The notes: generated by a model from the sequence alone, not told the origin. A stretch of DNA of 64,000 nucleotides from Hyphomicrobiales bacterium (GCA_900472785.1 UCJH01000014.1:1-64000); one strand, 5' to 3'; shown: positions 17,099 to 27,190, numbered from the stretch's first letter. Program-made: numbers and translations.

Positions 17099-18406
17099 AT
17101 GAACATAACCTCCCTGCAAGCCGGCGGCGCTGTCGCGACCTCGCTCGTCCAGTCCGTTCTCAACGACATCGAGAAGCGCCGTCTCGAGGAGGAAGAGAAG
17201 CTTAAGGGAAAGAAAGAGGACAAGATCCTCAAGACCAAGGTGGCCGCCGACGACGTCGCCAGGTCTGCCAACGCCAGGATCAACGAGCACTTCTTCGGCG
17301 CCCTCCAGCGCGACGAGAATCCGCTGGCGACGCTGATGGCTCGCTTCACCGCCGCCATGGGCGTGACGCAAGGTGCCGACGAATCGAACCAGGATTTCGG
17401 AACACGTCTTGAGGATGCCCTGTATTTTGCCGACTACGTCGCAAAGACGGATATCGATGGAAAGCCGACGGAGATCGGGCTTGCCACGTTCCGCGTTTCC
17501 GTAGCCGATCTCACGGCCGCTCTGGACGGATCCGACAAGACGCCGACGGCGGAGGCTTCCTTCCTCGCGCGCTTCGTCACCCAGAATGGCCTTCAACAGG
17601 CGGATGGCGAGAGTGATGACGACTACAAGCTGCGGCTGAAAGAGGCGTTGACCGCTGCCCGGCAGGATGCGCCGACAAATGTCGCAGAGGTGGAAAACCG
17701 CTCCGGCCTGACCGAACTCGGCATCAGCGCCGCGCAGATGATCGAAGCGATAAAGCGTCCCTATGGCGAGACGGCGCAGGCCATCAAGGACATGCTTGCC
17801 GACAAGGCGGCGGAAGACAAAGCCATAACGACAGAGACGACGAAGGTTCTGCAGCGCCTGGAACAGATCGCCGACCCGAAGACCGAGGAAGAACTGAAGC
17901 TCGAGCGGCTGGAAAAGGATCCGACCCGCGTCGAGGATGCCGAAACGCGCAAGGAGCGCGAAGAGGACATCAAGACGCTGGAAGCCGCCGACAAGCTCGA
18001 GGACATCGAGAAGCTGCACGAAGCGGTGAAGGACGGCAACGAAGCAGCTGCAGAGGGCAAGGAGTCCGGCGAAGACAGCGGCGGCGGGACGGACCCGGTT
18101 GCCGCGGCGCTTGAGACAATCCAGGTTCTCGCCGCGGGCGCCGAGGTCGCGCAGACCCAAGCCGATGCGGAAACGACGACGAGCAAAGCCGGCGATGCCG
18201 CGACATCGCAGGATGAAGTCGGGGGCACCGGCGAAACACCAAGCGAGGAGGAAACCAGGCAGGCACAGTTGGTCACCCTTGCGCGGGCCGGGCAGGGAAC
18301 GCAGGCGGATGCAACAGACCCATCCGCGGAGCAGGACATCTTCGCTCTCAGCATCGACGAGGACGGGCTCTACGACTATCTCGCACGCCGCAAGGAAGCA
18401 GCCTGA
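17099..18406 (+). CDS. Uncharacterised acidic, coiled-coil-rich protein with internal repeat
   Basis: A 435-residue protein with no signal peptide or membrane span and rich in Glu, Asp, Lys and Ala. Residues 75-110 and 151-186 are two copies of a module with consensus L-A-R-F, Q, E-S-x-x-D-[FY]-x-x-R-L-x-x-A-L. Residues 225-310 look like charged coiled coil, and 310-400 are low-complexity Ala/Glu/Thr. The same module occurs once in the protein encoded at 20543-22399. I do not recognise a family. It may be a soluble scaffold, but nothing proves this. Confidence 0.7.
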   Translation: MNITSLQAGGAVATSLVQSVLNDIEKRRLEEEEKLKGKKEDKILKTKVAADDVARSANARINEHFFGALQRDENPLATLMARFTAAMGVTQGADESNQDFGTRLEDALYFADYVAKTDIDGKPTEIGLATFRVSVADLTAALDGSDKTPTAEASFLARFVTQNGLQQADGESDDDYKLRLKEALTAARQDAPTNVAEVENRSGLTELGISAAQMIEAIKRPYGETAQAIKDMLADKAAEDKAITTETTKVLQRLEQIADPKTEEELKLERLEKDPTRVEDAETRKEREEDIKTLEAADKLEDIEKLHEAVKDGNEAAAEGKESGEDSGGGTDPVAAALETIQVLAAGAEVAQTQADAETTTSKAGDAATSQDEVGGTGETPSEEETRQAQLVTLARAGQGTQADATDPSAEQDIFALSIDEDGLYDYLARRKEAA

Positions 18407-18739
18407 TCAAGCCTTCCGCACGATCCCGAGCCGGGCCATGACCTGCGCGGGAATGCCGTAGCGTTCCACCGCATCGCGATTGCTGCGCAGGCCGCAAAGC
18501 TCCCGCTGGATGAAGAACGCCCAGACCTCGTCGGCAGCCGCATTCAGCAGCGCCTCGCGCCGTTCGGGCGAGACACCGCCTTCGTCCAGTACCGACAAGG
18601 CGGCGATTGCCTTTTCCACCTTCAGCCCATGACGACCGAGCGAATCGGCGCGCTCGGACATGAGCTCGTATTCGAGTGGATTGACGGCGCTGCCGGTGCT
18701 TGCCGGTCGGTACAGGGATTGCGGCGGGCGAACGGCCAT
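18407..18739 (-). CDS. DUF6665-like uncharacterised protein
   Basis: A 110-residue protein with NPLEYELMSERADSLGRHG and a helical C terminus ending VMARLGIVRKA; it resembles the small DUF6665 family of rhizobia, recalled from memory. ATG 18739 has GGAG 12 bp upstream; the frame is open to 18796. The stop abuts the convergent acidic-protein gene. It follows the phosphoribosyltransferase gene on the opposite side (18801), whose stop would lie just upstream of it, but the orientation is the same and co-transcription from nadV is possible. Confidence 0.65.
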   Translation of the reverse strand: MAVRPPQSLYRPASTGSAVNPLEYELMSERADSLGRHGLKVEKAIAALSVLDEGGVSPERREALLNAAADEVWAFFIQRELCGLRSNRDAVERYGIPAQVMARLGIVRKA

Positions 18740-18800
18740 CGCTGGGGCTCCATGATCTCTTTTAGGAAACATGATACGCGGGCATGGCGACGGCAAGGGA

Positions 18801-20183
18801 TCAGCGCGCGCGAAGGCGGATTTCGTCGAAGCTCCAGTCTTTCAGCAGCACCCCGTCCTTCCAGACGGTGGAGAGATAATTGCGCCGGTCGCCGAGTTCG
18901 TCGAGCCTTGCCGCTTCCAGTCCGGACAAGCCCTTGACCACCGCCTGGCGGCCGGCCTTGGAGGCCTTGAGGTTCATGGTTGCCGGACGCTTGTAGACGT
19001 CGCGCCAGGCGCCGGTTTCGTCCAGCCGGGCATTGGCCTTCATGGCGAAGGAGTAGGTATCGCGGTTGACCTTCTGCAACAGCGCCGATCCCATGCCGAA
19101 GGCGATGTTTTCCGCCGAGAAGCCGAAGGCTTCCATCCGCCCGAGGATCAGGCTGATGTCCGACGTCGAGATGCCGTCGCCTTGGATGACCCGGACGCTC
19201 GGATCAAGCACCTTGTAGCCCTTGCCGTTGAGCTTCGAGCCGAAATGATAGTCGAGCTGCTTGATGACATGCACCGGCGTCTCGATCGGATCGCCGCTGT
19301 CCGGACGGATGACCACAGTGCCGCCGCTGGCCTTCAGCTTTTCGCGCAGCTGCTTGCCCCAGATTTCGGAGACTGCGTAATCGATGTCGTAGCTGTCGGA
19401 GACAACGGCGAAAGTGCCGCCTTTTGCGAATGTATCGATCATGCCGCCATAGGCTTCCGTTTCGCGATCGATGCCCCAGGCCGTCATGGTGGAATGTTCG
19501 GAAGCGGGGATCGAGAAGCCGGCCATCGGCGCGCCGTAATAGCGGCGCGCATAGAGAACGCCCGTCATCGTGTCCGTGCCCATGAAATGCACGAGATGCG
19601 CCGCACCGCCGAGCCCGGCCTGCTCCAGCGAGCCCGCCCCTCGGGCGCCAAAATCGTGAAGGCGGAACGGCAGGACCGAGTCCGGGTCGTCGCAAGTCTT
19701 CTCCAGAAACGGGCGCAGGATCTGCTTGATCTTGCGGACATTGCTGGCGACGGACGACGGATACCAGACGGCACGCAGGAGGGCCGTCTCGATATAGGTG
19801 GTGAGCCAGGCGGATTGCGGGTCGGTGTTGACCACCTGCACCATCGGCACGCCGCGCCGCAGCAGCGTGCCCTCCGGGACCGCCTGAATTTCCAGCGGCA
19901 GCAGACCGCCGAAAACATGGACGATGCGCTCCCAGCCGGACCGGTTGAACGGCAGGCCGTGGGCGACGACGATCGCCTCCGCCTCGTCGATGTTCGCCAT
20001 CGTCACCGGACGCGAGAGATATTCCTTCAGGAACATCTGCAGGCCGAAAAACACCACGTCCGCCTGATCGGCCTGACCGCGCGTCTCTATGTAGGAGGAA
20101 ATCCCCTTCGTGCCGGGCGGATATTGCAGGAAATGGCTGAACTTGTAGCTATCGGTGTTCAGGATCAGGTTCGTCAGGTTCAT
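18801..20183 (-). CDS. nadV: Nicotinamide phosphoribosyltransferase (NadV/NAMPT type)
   Basis: A 460-residue phosphoribosyltransferase of the NAMPT rather than the PncB type: it starts NTDSYKFSHFLQYPPGTKG and has the HDFGARGAGS and SVVASDSYD-like (VVSDSYDIDYA) segments plus VIRPDSGDP for PRPP binding. It makes nicotinamide mononucleotide from nicotinamide and PRPP, a direct NAD salvage route that bypasses deamidation. An inverted pair CAGCCG/CGGCTG sits in the leader just before the ribosome site. Substrate choice between nicotinamide and nicotinate is inferred from family likeness. Confidence 0.88.
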   Translation of the reverse strand: MNLTNLILNTDSYKFSHFLQYPPGTKGISSYIETRGQADQADVVFFGLQMFLKEYLSRPVTMANIDEAEAIVVAHGLPFNRSGWERIVHVFGGLLPLEIQAVPEGTLLRRGVPMVQVVNTDPQSAWLTTYIETALLRAVWYPSSVASNVRKIKQILRPFLEKTCDDPDSVLPFRLHDFGARGAGSLEQAGLGGAAHLVHFMGTDTMTGVLYARRYYGAPMAGFSIPASEHSTMTAWGIDRETEAYGGMIDTFAKGGTFAVVSDSYDIDYAVSEIWGKQLREKLKASGGTVVIRPDSGDPIETPVHVIKQLDYHFGSKLNGKGYKVLDPSVRVIQGDGISTSDISLILGRMEAFGFSAENIAFGMGSALLQKVNRDTYSFAMKANARLDETGAWRDVYKRPATMNLKASKAGRQAVVKGLSGLEAARLDELGDRRNYLSTVWKDGVLLKDWSFDEIRLRAR

Positions 20184-20542
20184 CGCATTCCTCCCGAAAG
20201 CAAGACAGCCGAAGCGCTAAAATACGGCTGCCGCAGCGGAGATAAGGTGTACGTCACCGGCAGCGGCGCATAAAGCCGCAAAGAATTTCCATCCATGGTT
20301 AATATTCCGTCAATCATTTCACACTAGTCTCGACCATCATCACGCGCGTCCGCACTTTGCGTTCGCGCTGCACACGCAGTCTGGTCCGGCGCCTCTGCCG
20401 CCGGGCAGCGCATGAAGCGCCCCTTCACCGACATGACAAGCATGCGTCCGCTCCCCACCCGGGTCATGCGGCGATCTTTGAACCCGGCTGGTGACAGTCG
20501 ACCCGGGCCTTGCCCCGCAACGGAAAGCTGAAGGAGATTGCG

Positions 20543-22399
20543 ATGCTGATGCCCATTCTCACAGCCCGGACGCCGGCTCAGGCGGCGCATTCGGTTCCGG
20601 TCGAGGCAAGCCAGCCACGGGAGCGCCTGCAGGCGCTGGTGCTCTCCATCTCAGGCGCCCGTGCGGACGCCATCCTCAAAATCCTCGAAACCCTTGGCCG
20701 TCATCTGAGCGGCAGTGAAGTCCTGCCCAAGGAAGCGCTGGTGAAGCTGATGGAGACGCTGGCGCGGATCCTGAAGTTTCCGCCACTGCCGCAGGAAACC
20801 ACCCATGAATTCGGCCAGCGGCTGGCGAGCTTCCTCGAAAAACTGCCGCCGGAAGCCCGGGTCGTCCTGGAAAAACAGCTCGGTCAGCGGAACCTGGCCC
20901 TGCAGGTTCGGCTTCTTGCGGAGGTGTTGAACAACCCGGCCGCAACCGATGCCGGACGGCTGCATACCGCCCTTCAGAATCCGGCTATCAACACCAGCTC
21001 TCTGCGCGCGGAGACAGGCCAGCAGCCGCGCCCTCCCTTGCCACAGCCGGCGCTTCCCGCCCAGCACCTTGCAACGCTCACCGCCGGGTCCGCTCCGGCC
21101 ATGTTCGGGGCACCGGCGGAAGCGGTTCTCCTTCAGGCGGTGCTTCGCAAGACCTTCGAGACCGGAGAAGAACAGGCTGTTGCGGAACCGACCATCGACG
21201 GTGGTGAGCCGGAGGCCGAGGCGGCAGCCACGCCAAAGCGATCTGCCGAAGCCACGGCCAAAACCCCACCTTTGTCCCAAGCGAGCCAAGCAGCCGCTGG
21301 CCGACCGGCAACGGCCGGGGAAGCGATGCCGCTGCTGCGCGCCGCAGCGGCCTTCCTGGCGGCCGATCCGGAAGCCCTGTCGCTGGTGTCCGCCATCGCC
21401 CAGGGCGAAATCGATCCTGATCTCGAAATGGTCTTCGCACCGCAACTCGATGAAGAAATGCTTTCAGCCGGAGCCGACGCCATTTTCGAAGGCGAAGTCG
21501 AAACTGCGCCTGCTTCCGAAATGGAGACCGAAGCGCCGGTTGCAGATGCAGAACAACCGGAGACCGTGGCACGGGACGACAAGCTCTTGACGCGAATGTC
21601 CGCAGCCGGTGACCCGCCGGCCGTGAAGACGGTGGCGACGCAGGAAGGCGCGCCGATCGCGGAGCCGGTCCAGGCCGCGCTGGAAGAAGACCCTATCGCT
21701 GCAGATGAGGAGCCAGCGGAAAATCCCATCGCTCTCGCATCCGATGAAAAGCAACGACCGGAACGCCAGCCCGACAAGCCCGTGCGCATTCTCGCCGAAA
21801 CCCTCAAGGCACTGATCCAGAACACGCTGCCGCTGCCGGAAAGCGATATCTGGGAGGCAACGACAACACCTTACAAGTCACCATCCGATGCCGCTGCCCG
21901 GGTGGCAAGCCTGCAGCCGGGCGATGCGCCGGGTCTCGAGGCCATGCTGGATGCGGCGACGGTCGAAAGCGGCGCTGGCTGGACGGCCGAACTGTCTGAC
22001 GAGATCGACAGTTGGGTGGCGCAGGTCGATGCCGGCCAGGACGAGGCGTCCGAAGCCCGGCCGGCCTGGGCGCCACTGCCGAAACCGGACGAAGCGATCC
22101 GTGATCCGCTGCTGCAGCATCGCCTGATCGAAGCCATGGCCGGCCGCGACGCGATCCCCTTCGCGATCATTCCCTATCTGCCGGCGAAGACTGAAGATAG
22201 TCTGCTTGCCGAACCGGCAGACGAAGAGCAGCAGGCACCTGCAGATGAGGATGAGGCCGGCGCGCAGGCACGGGATGAGGACCAGCCCGACCCGCGCAAC
22301 AGGGAGCAAGCCGCGCCTCTGCCAGACACGGAACCTGGCGACGACGACACGACGGCGGATGCCTATGCACTTTACCTGCGAATGGGTGGGCTGGGTTAG
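20543..22399 (+). CDS. Uncharacterised large acidic protein sharing a module with the protein at 17099
   Basis: A 618-residue protein, without signal peptide or membrane span. Residues 20-120 are helical and include one copy (about 68-101) of the module found twice in the 435-residue protein: LARI, then QETTHEFGQRL and a leucine. The central 350 residues are low-complexity, rich in Ala, Glu, Pro and Asp, and the C-terminal tail ends YALYLRMGGLG. AAGGAG lies 7 bp before ATG 20543. The family is unknown to me. Its modular layout (ordered end, disordered acidic middle, short conserved tail) recalls hook-length or scaffold proteins, but no homology is claimed. Confidence 0.7.
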   Translation: MLMPILTARTPAQAAHSVPVEASQPRERLQALVLSISGARADAILKILETLGRHLSGSEVLPKEALVKLMETLARILKFPPLPQETTHEFGQRLASFLEKLPPEARVVLEKQLGQRNLALQVRLLAEVLNNPAATDAGRLHTALQNPAINTSSLRAETGQQPRPPLPQPALPAQHLATLTAGSAPAMFGAPAEAVLLQAVLRKTFETGEEQAVAEPTIDGGEPEAEAAATPKRSAEATAKTPPLSQASQAAAGRPATAGEAMPLLRAAAAFLAADPEALSLVSAIAQGEIDPDLEMVFAPQLDEEMLSAGADAIFEGEVETAPASEMETEAPVADAEQPETVARDDKLLTRMSAAGDPPAVKTVATQEGAPIAEPVQAALEEDPIAADEEPAENPIALASDEKQRPERQPDKPVRILAETLKALIQNTLPLPESDIWEATTTPYKSPSDAAARVASLQPGDAPGLEAMLDAATVESGAGWTAELSDEIDSWVAQVDAGQDEASEARPAWAPLPKPDEAIRDPLLQHRLIEAMAGRDAIPFAIIPYLPAKTEDSLLAEPADEEQQAPADEDEAGAQARDEDQPDPRNREQAAPLPDTEPGDDDTTADAYALYLRMGGLG

Positions 22400-22423
22400 G
22401 CAGTGTCATCCGGACAAACAAAA

Positions 22424-22455
22424 AGCCCGTGGGAATCGCTTCCCGCGGGCTTTCT
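22424..22455 (-). terminator. rpsA terminator (shared with the convergent gene)
   Basis: A 12-bp stem (22424-22435 with 22440-22451, one G-U pair) around TCGC. On minus it is followed by TTTTTG, so it mainly ends rpsA; on plus only CTTTC follows. It separates two convergent genes. Confidence 0.85.
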
Positions 22456-22473
22456 CATTTAGGCGATCAACGA

Positions 22474-24177
22474 TCAATCGTTGTTGCGGTTCTTCAGAGC
22501 CGCGCCAAGGATGTCGCCGAGCGAAGCGCCGGAGTCGGACGAACCGAACTGTGCGACGGCTTCCTTCTCTTCGGCAATTTCCAGGGCCTTGATCGAAAGC
22601 ATGACCTTGCGATCCTTCTTGGAGAAATTGGTGACGCGGGCGTCAACAATCTGACCAACGGAGAACCGCTCCGGACGCTGCTCGTCACGGTCGCGCGACA
22701 GGTCGGCACGACGGATGAACGAGACGATGTCTTCGTGGTTGACCAGCTTCACTTCGACGCCACCGTCATTGACGGCGATGACTTCGCAGGAAACGACGGC
22801 ATTCTTGCGCAGGTCGCCGGATGCAGCGGCGTCGCCGACCGAGTCCTTGCCGAGCTGCTTGATGCCGAGCGAGATGCGCTCCTTGTCAACGTCAACATCG
22901 AGAACGACGGCCTTGACGACATCGCCCTTGTTGAACTCTTCGATGACCTGTTCGCCCGGACGGTTCCAGTCGAGATCCGACAGGTGAACCATGCCGTCGA
23001 CATCGCCGTCGAGACCGATGAACAGGCCGAATTCGGTCTTGTTCTTGACTTCGCCTTCGACTTCGGTGCCAGCCGGGTGGCTGTGCGCGAAGGCCTGCCA
23101 CGGATTCTCGAGCGTCTGCTTGAGGCCGAGCGAGATGCGGCGCTTGGTCGGGTCGACTTCGAGAACGACCACGTCAACGTCCTGCGTCGTGGACAGAATC
23201 TTGCCGGGATGGACGTTCTTCTTGGTCCAGGACATTTCGGAGATGTGGATCAGGCCTTCGATGCCCGGCTCCAGCTCTACGAACGCACCGTAGTCGGTGA
23301 TGTTGGTGACGGTACCGGAGATCTTCTTGCCATCCGGATACTTGGCACCGATGCCATCCCACGGATCCGACTCGAGCTGCTTCATGCCGAGCGAGATGCG
23401 GTGGGTTTCCTGGTTGATGCGGATGATCTGAACCTTGACCTGCTGGCCGATGTTCAGGATTTCCGACGGATGGTTAACGCGGCGCCATGCCATGTCGGTG
23501 ACGTGCAGCAGGCCGTCGATGCCGCCGAGGTCCACGAACGCACCGTAATCGGTGATGTTCTTGACGACGCCGTCAACAACCTGGCCTTCTTCGAGGTTCT
23601 GGACGATTTCCGAACGCTGTTCCGCACGCGATTCTTCAAGAACCGTACGACGCGATACGACGATGTTGCCGCGACGCTTGTCCATCTTGAGGATTTCGAA
23701 GGGCTGCGGGTTGTGCATCAGCGGCGTAACGTCGCGGATCGGACGGATGTCGACCTGGGAGCGCGGCAGGAAGGCAACGGCACCATCCAGATCGACGGTG
23801 AAACCACCCTTGACCTGGTTGAAGATGACGCCTTCGACGCGTTCGCCGGCTTCGAACTTGACTTCGAGACGGACCCAGCTCTCTTCGCGGCGAGCCTTCT
23901 CGCGCGACAGAACAGCTTCGCCCATCGCATTTTCGATGCGCTCGACGTAGACTTCGACTTCATCGCCGACCTTCAGCGTGCCGTCCTTGGCCTTTGCGCC
24001 GAATTCCTTGAGCGCGATGCGGCCTTCGACCTTGAGGCCGACGTCAACGATCGCGACATCCTTTTCGATCGCCGTGACGATACCCTTGGTAACGTAGCCT
24101 TCGGCGAGATCGTGGGTTGCGAAGGATTCCTGCAGCAGGGCTGCGAAATCATCGCGGGTTGGGTTTGCTTGAGACAT
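22474..24177 (-). CDS. rpsA: 30S ribosomal protein S1
   Basis: A 567-residue protein with six S1 RNA-binding repeats (for example VDGVVKNITDYGAFVDLGG and ISGTVTNITDYGAFVELEP). S1 helps recruit mRNA to the 30S subunit. ATG 24177 (MSQANPTRDDFA) follows AGGAG; the frame extends upstream without support. It lies 126 bp downstream of cmk, the usual order. The leader between them is long enough for the autoregulation known for S1, but no specific element is recognised. Confidence 0.98.
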   Translation of the reverse strand: MSQANPTRDDFAALLQESFATHDLAEGYVTKGIVTAIEKDVAIVDVGLKVEGRIALKEFGAKAKDGTLKVGDEVEVYVERIENAMGEAVLSREKARREESWVRLEVKFEAGERVEGVIFNQVKGGFTVDLDGAVAFLPRSQVDIRPIRDVTPLMHNPQPFEILKMDKRRGNIVVSRRTVLEESRAEQRSEIVQNLEEGQVVDGVVKNITDYGAFVDLGGIDGLLHVTDMAWRRVNHPSEILNIGQQVKVQIIRINQETHRISLGMKQLESDPWDGIGAKYPDGKKISGTVTNITDYGAFVELEPGIEGLIHISEMSWTKKNVHPGKILSTTQDVDVVVLEVDPTKRRISLGLKQTLENPWQAFAHSHPAGTEVEGEVKNKTEFGLFIGLDGDVDGMVHLSDLDWNRPGEQVIEEFNKGDVVKAVVLDVDVDKERISLGIKQLGKDSVGDAAASGDLRKNAVVSCEVIAVNDGGVEVKLVNHEDIVSFIRRADLSRDRDEQRPERFSVGQIVDARVTNFSKKDRKVMLSIKALEIAEEKEAVAQFGSSDSGASLGDILGAALKNRNND

Positions 24178-24303
24178 TAAAACTCCTGGTGTGTGCCGCG
24201 AGGGGCACAGGCGCCGGTGGCTGGTGTTGATCAAATCCGATGGTCCATCCGCTCTCTCGATACCGAGGAGCCAAGCCGGCGCGGGGATGGAACATGCGAA
24301 TGC

Positions 24304-24936
24304 TTATTTATTCCGGGCAGCCTCGATAATCCTGCGGGCCGCCTGGAACGCCGCCTCTATACTCATTTCGGACGTATCTAGCAAGTGCGCATCGGAGGCC
24401 GGGCGCAACGGGCTGTCGGCGCGTCCCATGTCGCGCTCGTCGCGCTTGACGATATCGGCCAGGATCTCGAGAAAATCAGCCGGAACGCCATTTGCGACGA
24501 TCTCGTCGAAGCGGCGGCGGGCGCGAACTTCGGCCGACGCGGTGACGTAGAGCTTCACCGGGGCATCCGGGCAGACCACCGTGCCGATATCGCGACCATC
24601 GAGCACCGTGCCCGGCGCGCGCACCGAAAACGCCCGCTGCGCCTCGACCAGCGCACGGCGCACCGCCGGCATCACGGCGATCTTCGAGGCAGCCTCACCA
24701 ATCGAGTGCTGCGACAGAACCGAACGGTCGAGGCCCGCCAGTTCGACATCCCGTGCAACGCCCTCGGCCACCAGTTCATCATCGAGCGGCAGCCCGGCGT
24801 CGAGCAGCGCCTTGGCTGTTGCCCTGTAGGTCAGGCCCGTATCGAGATGATGGAAGCCGTATTCCTCGGCGATCCGGCGGGACAGCGTTCCCTTGCCGGC
24901 TGCGGCTGGGCCGTCGATGGCGATGATGAAAGTCAT
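24304..24936 (-). CDS. cmk: Cytidylate kinase
   Basis: A 210-residue kinase making CDP from CMP and ATP. The P-loop is [22 protein letters not shown] is the CMP-binding signature and [13 protein letters not shown] the lid region. It is followed by rpsA on the same strand. No aroA gene is found directly upstream. Confidence 0.97.
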   Translation of the reverse strand: MTFIIAIDGPAAAGKGTLSRRIAEEYGFHHLDTGLTYRATAKALLDAGLPLDDELVAEGVARDVELAGLDRSVLSQHSIGEAASKIAVMPAVRRALVEAQRAFSVRAPGTVLDGRDIGTVVCPDAPVKLYVTASAEVRARRRFDEIVANGVPADFLEILADIVKRDERDMGRADSPLRPASDAHLLDTSEMSIEAAFQAARRIIEAARNK

Positions 24937-25121
24937 GGAACCTCCGATATATCAAACGGCCTCTAAAGCAGCCCCGCGTGGCGAGTTCAAGTCCAAGTTT
25001 CCACCGACGCGCTTGCGCGGAGGCAAAGCGGAGAGATTGACCTGAAAAGTCCTCAGGGGCGGAATAAACGCTCTCCTGCCCGGCAAACAAACGGCTCGCA
25101 GCCGCCCAGACAAGTTTAGCT

Positions 25122-25150
25122 TTGACAGAGCGGGCCAAGACGATTATGGG
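25122..25150 (+). promoter_or_regulatory. Candidate promoter of the TIGR02300 gene
   Basis: TTGACA at 25122-25127 is a consensus -35; 17 bp later TATGGG is a weak -10. An inverted repeat CCGGCA-AA-TGCCGG at 25190-25203 lies between it and the GTG start and would form a leader hairpin. Confidence 0.4.
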
Positions 25151-25231
25151 GACCGGCTAATTCATTTACCCTTCAACCGCCGGGAAACCGGCAAATGCCG
25201 GTTCCGCCGGCCATTCAAGAGGCTTTGAAGC

Positions 25232-25618
25232 GTGGCAAAACCGCAACTTGGAACAAAGCGCATCGATCCGGAGACAGGCCGTAAGTTTTACGACCTGAAC
25301 AAGGACCCGATCGTTTCCCCCTATACCGGCAAATCCTATCCCTTGTCCTATTTCGAAGAGACATCGGTTGCCAAGGTTCTTGAAAAGGCCGAGGAAGAGG
25401 AAGTCGCAGAAGTCGATACCGAGAACACCGAAGTCGAACTGGTTTCGCTGGAAGAGGCCGACGAGGCCGCCGGCGGCGACGACATTCCGGATCTGGGCGA
25501 CGACGATGTCGAGATCGACGCCGACGACGACGATACCTTCCTCGAAGCCGACGAAGACGATGACGACGACGAACTCAGCGACCTGATCGGCGTATCGGAC
25601 GACGACGACGAGGTTTAA
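25232..25618 (+). CDS. TIGR02300 family (FYDLN acid) protein
   Basis: A 128-residue protein of alphaproteobacteria with unknown function. The N terminus MAKPQLGTKRIDPETGRKFY with FYDLNKDPIVSPYTG is the family hallmark; residues 55-128 are almost entirely Asp and Glu, giving a very acidic, probably disordered tail. It starts with GTG at 25232, with AGAGG upstream. A stem-loop (GGCTTCCGC/GCGGAAGCC) lies just after the stop, without a T run. A tRNA gene follows. Confidence 0.92.
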   Translation: MAKPQLGTKRIDPETGRKFYDLNKDPIVSPYTGKSYPLSYFEETSVAKVLEKAEEEEVAEVDTENTEVELVSLEEADEAAGGDDIPDLGDDDVEIDADDDDTFLEADEDDDDDELSDLIGVSDDDDEV

Positions 25619-25820
25619 CCTCTTCGAAAACCATGAGAATGGCTTCCGCGTGCCGATTGGACGGCAAAGCGGAAGCCGCATCCGGTGCGACCCAATAAAA
25701 TCGTCCCGGTTCCGTTTTTAAGGCTTGCCATCTTCCGGAAGCGGAAGTATTAAGCCGCCACCCGCCGAGGCGAACACCTCACGCGGACTTCCCGGAAACC
25801 GGCCTCGCCGGACCCGTTAT

Positions 25821-25896
<76 letters not shown>

Positions 25897-26162
25897 AATT
25901 TTCCCTGTTTGACTGGAATGCCTGCCTCTTCCGGGGTTTGCGCCGAGATTCGCTTTCGTGCAGGCAAAGGCCTTGCGTTTGCTGGCTGATATCGCCAATA
26001 GACGGCAAGGATCATGCGGTCTTGCCGATCCTCGAAAGGCCGCGGGATTCCGGAGCTTGGAACGGACACGATCTGGCTCGATGCGGGTGATGGCAGGCAG
26101 CCGCGCGGCGGCGATGTCGGACGCGATCATCTCAGGCGCGGCCATGGTCTCAAGGAGCGAAC

Positions 26163-27176
26163 GTGCGTTATCTGATTACCGGAACGGCAGGTTTCATCGG
26201 CTTTCATCTGGCAAAGCGATTGCTCGACGACGGTCATTTCGTGACCGGTTTCGACGGGATGACGCCCTACTACGACGTTCGGCTGAAGGAGCGGCGCCAT
26301 GCCATCCTGTCGCGCTCGAACGGGTTCAGGCCCGTCATCGGCATGCTTGAGGACAAGGCGGCGCTGGACAGGGCGGCGGACCTCGGCGAGCCGGACGTGA
26401 TCGTGCATCTGGCGGCGCAGGCGGGTGTCCGCTACAGCCTGGAAAACCCGAAGGCCTATGTCGATTCCAACCTCGCCGGCTCCTTCAACGTGCTCGAACT
26501 GGCGCGGACCGTGAAGCCGCAGCACCTCTTGCTTGCCTCGACCTCCTCGATCTACGGCGCCAACGAGAAGGTTCCCTTCGCCGAGACCGACCGCGCCGAC
26601 GAGCCCATGACCATCTATGCGGCGACGAAGAAATCCATGGAGCTGATGGCGCACAGCTATGCGCATCTTCACAAGGTCCCGACGACAGCCTTCCGTTTCT
26701 TCACCGTCTACGGCCCCTGGGGGCGCCCGGACATGGCGCTGTTCAAGTTCGTCGATGCGATCCTCAACGAACGGCCGATCGAGATTTACGGCGAGGGACG
26801 GATGAGCCGCGACTTCACCTATATCGACGACCTCGTTGAGGCGATCATCCGGCTGATGCACGTCGCGCCCGCGGAAGAAAACCGTGTCAACGACGGCGCT
26901 ATCGGCGAAACCCTGTCGCGGCAGGCGCCGTTCCGCGTCGTCAATATCGGCGGCGGGCAGCCGGTCGAGCTGATGCGGTTCGTCGAAACGGTGGAGACCG
27001 CCGTCGGCCGCGAGGCCATCCGCATCATGCTGCCGATGCAGCAGGGCGACGTGCCAAGAACCTTTGCCGCCCCCGACCTGCTTCAGGCGCTCACCGGCTT
27101 CACGCCGACGATCTCCGTCGAGGAGGGCGTCAGACGATTCGTCGACTGGTATCGCACGGAAATGAAGACCGCCTGA
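26163..27176 (+). CDS. NAD-dependent epimerase, probable UDP-glucuronate 4-epimerase
   Basis: A 337-residue short-chain dehydrogenase/reductase of the extended class. The NAD motif is [15 protein letters not shown], and the catalytic residues are Ser in ASTSSIYG and Tyr-Lys in [27 protein letters not shown] is typical of UDP-glucuronate epimerases such as rhizobial LpsL, which supply UDP-galacturonate for lipopolysaccharide and exopolysaccharide. The gene stands alone between the tRNA and a convergent gene. Confidence 0.88.
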   Translation: MRYLITGTAGFIGFHLAKRLLDDGHFVTGFDGMTPYYDVRLKERRHAILSRSNGFRPVIGMLEDKAALDRAADLGEPDVIVHLAAQAGVRYSLENPKAYVDSNLAGSFNVLELARTVKPQHLLLASTSSIYGANEKVPFAETDRADEPMTIYAATKKSMELMAHSYAHLHKVPTTAFRFFTVYGPWGRPDMALFKFVDAILNERPIEIYGEGRMSRDFTYIDDLVEAIIRLMHVAPAEENRVNDGAIGETLSRQAPFRVVNIGGGQPVELMRFVETVETAVGREAIRIMLPMQQGDVPRTFAAPDLLQALTGFTPTISVEEGVRRFVDWYRTEMKTA

Positions 27177-27190
27177 GAGGTGGCCTGAGA

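Noticed and set aside
20184-20542. A riboswitch in the gap between nadV and the acidic-protein gene
   Set aside because: Only a short CAGCCG/CGGCTG pair was found; I could not match any known NAD or other riboswitch consensus. The remainder of this 359-bp divergent gap shows no recognisable element.
25897-26162. Prophage or island attachment next to tRNA-Ala
   Set aside because: No repeat of the tRNA 3' end and no integrase were found in this stretch; I see no gene or site in it.
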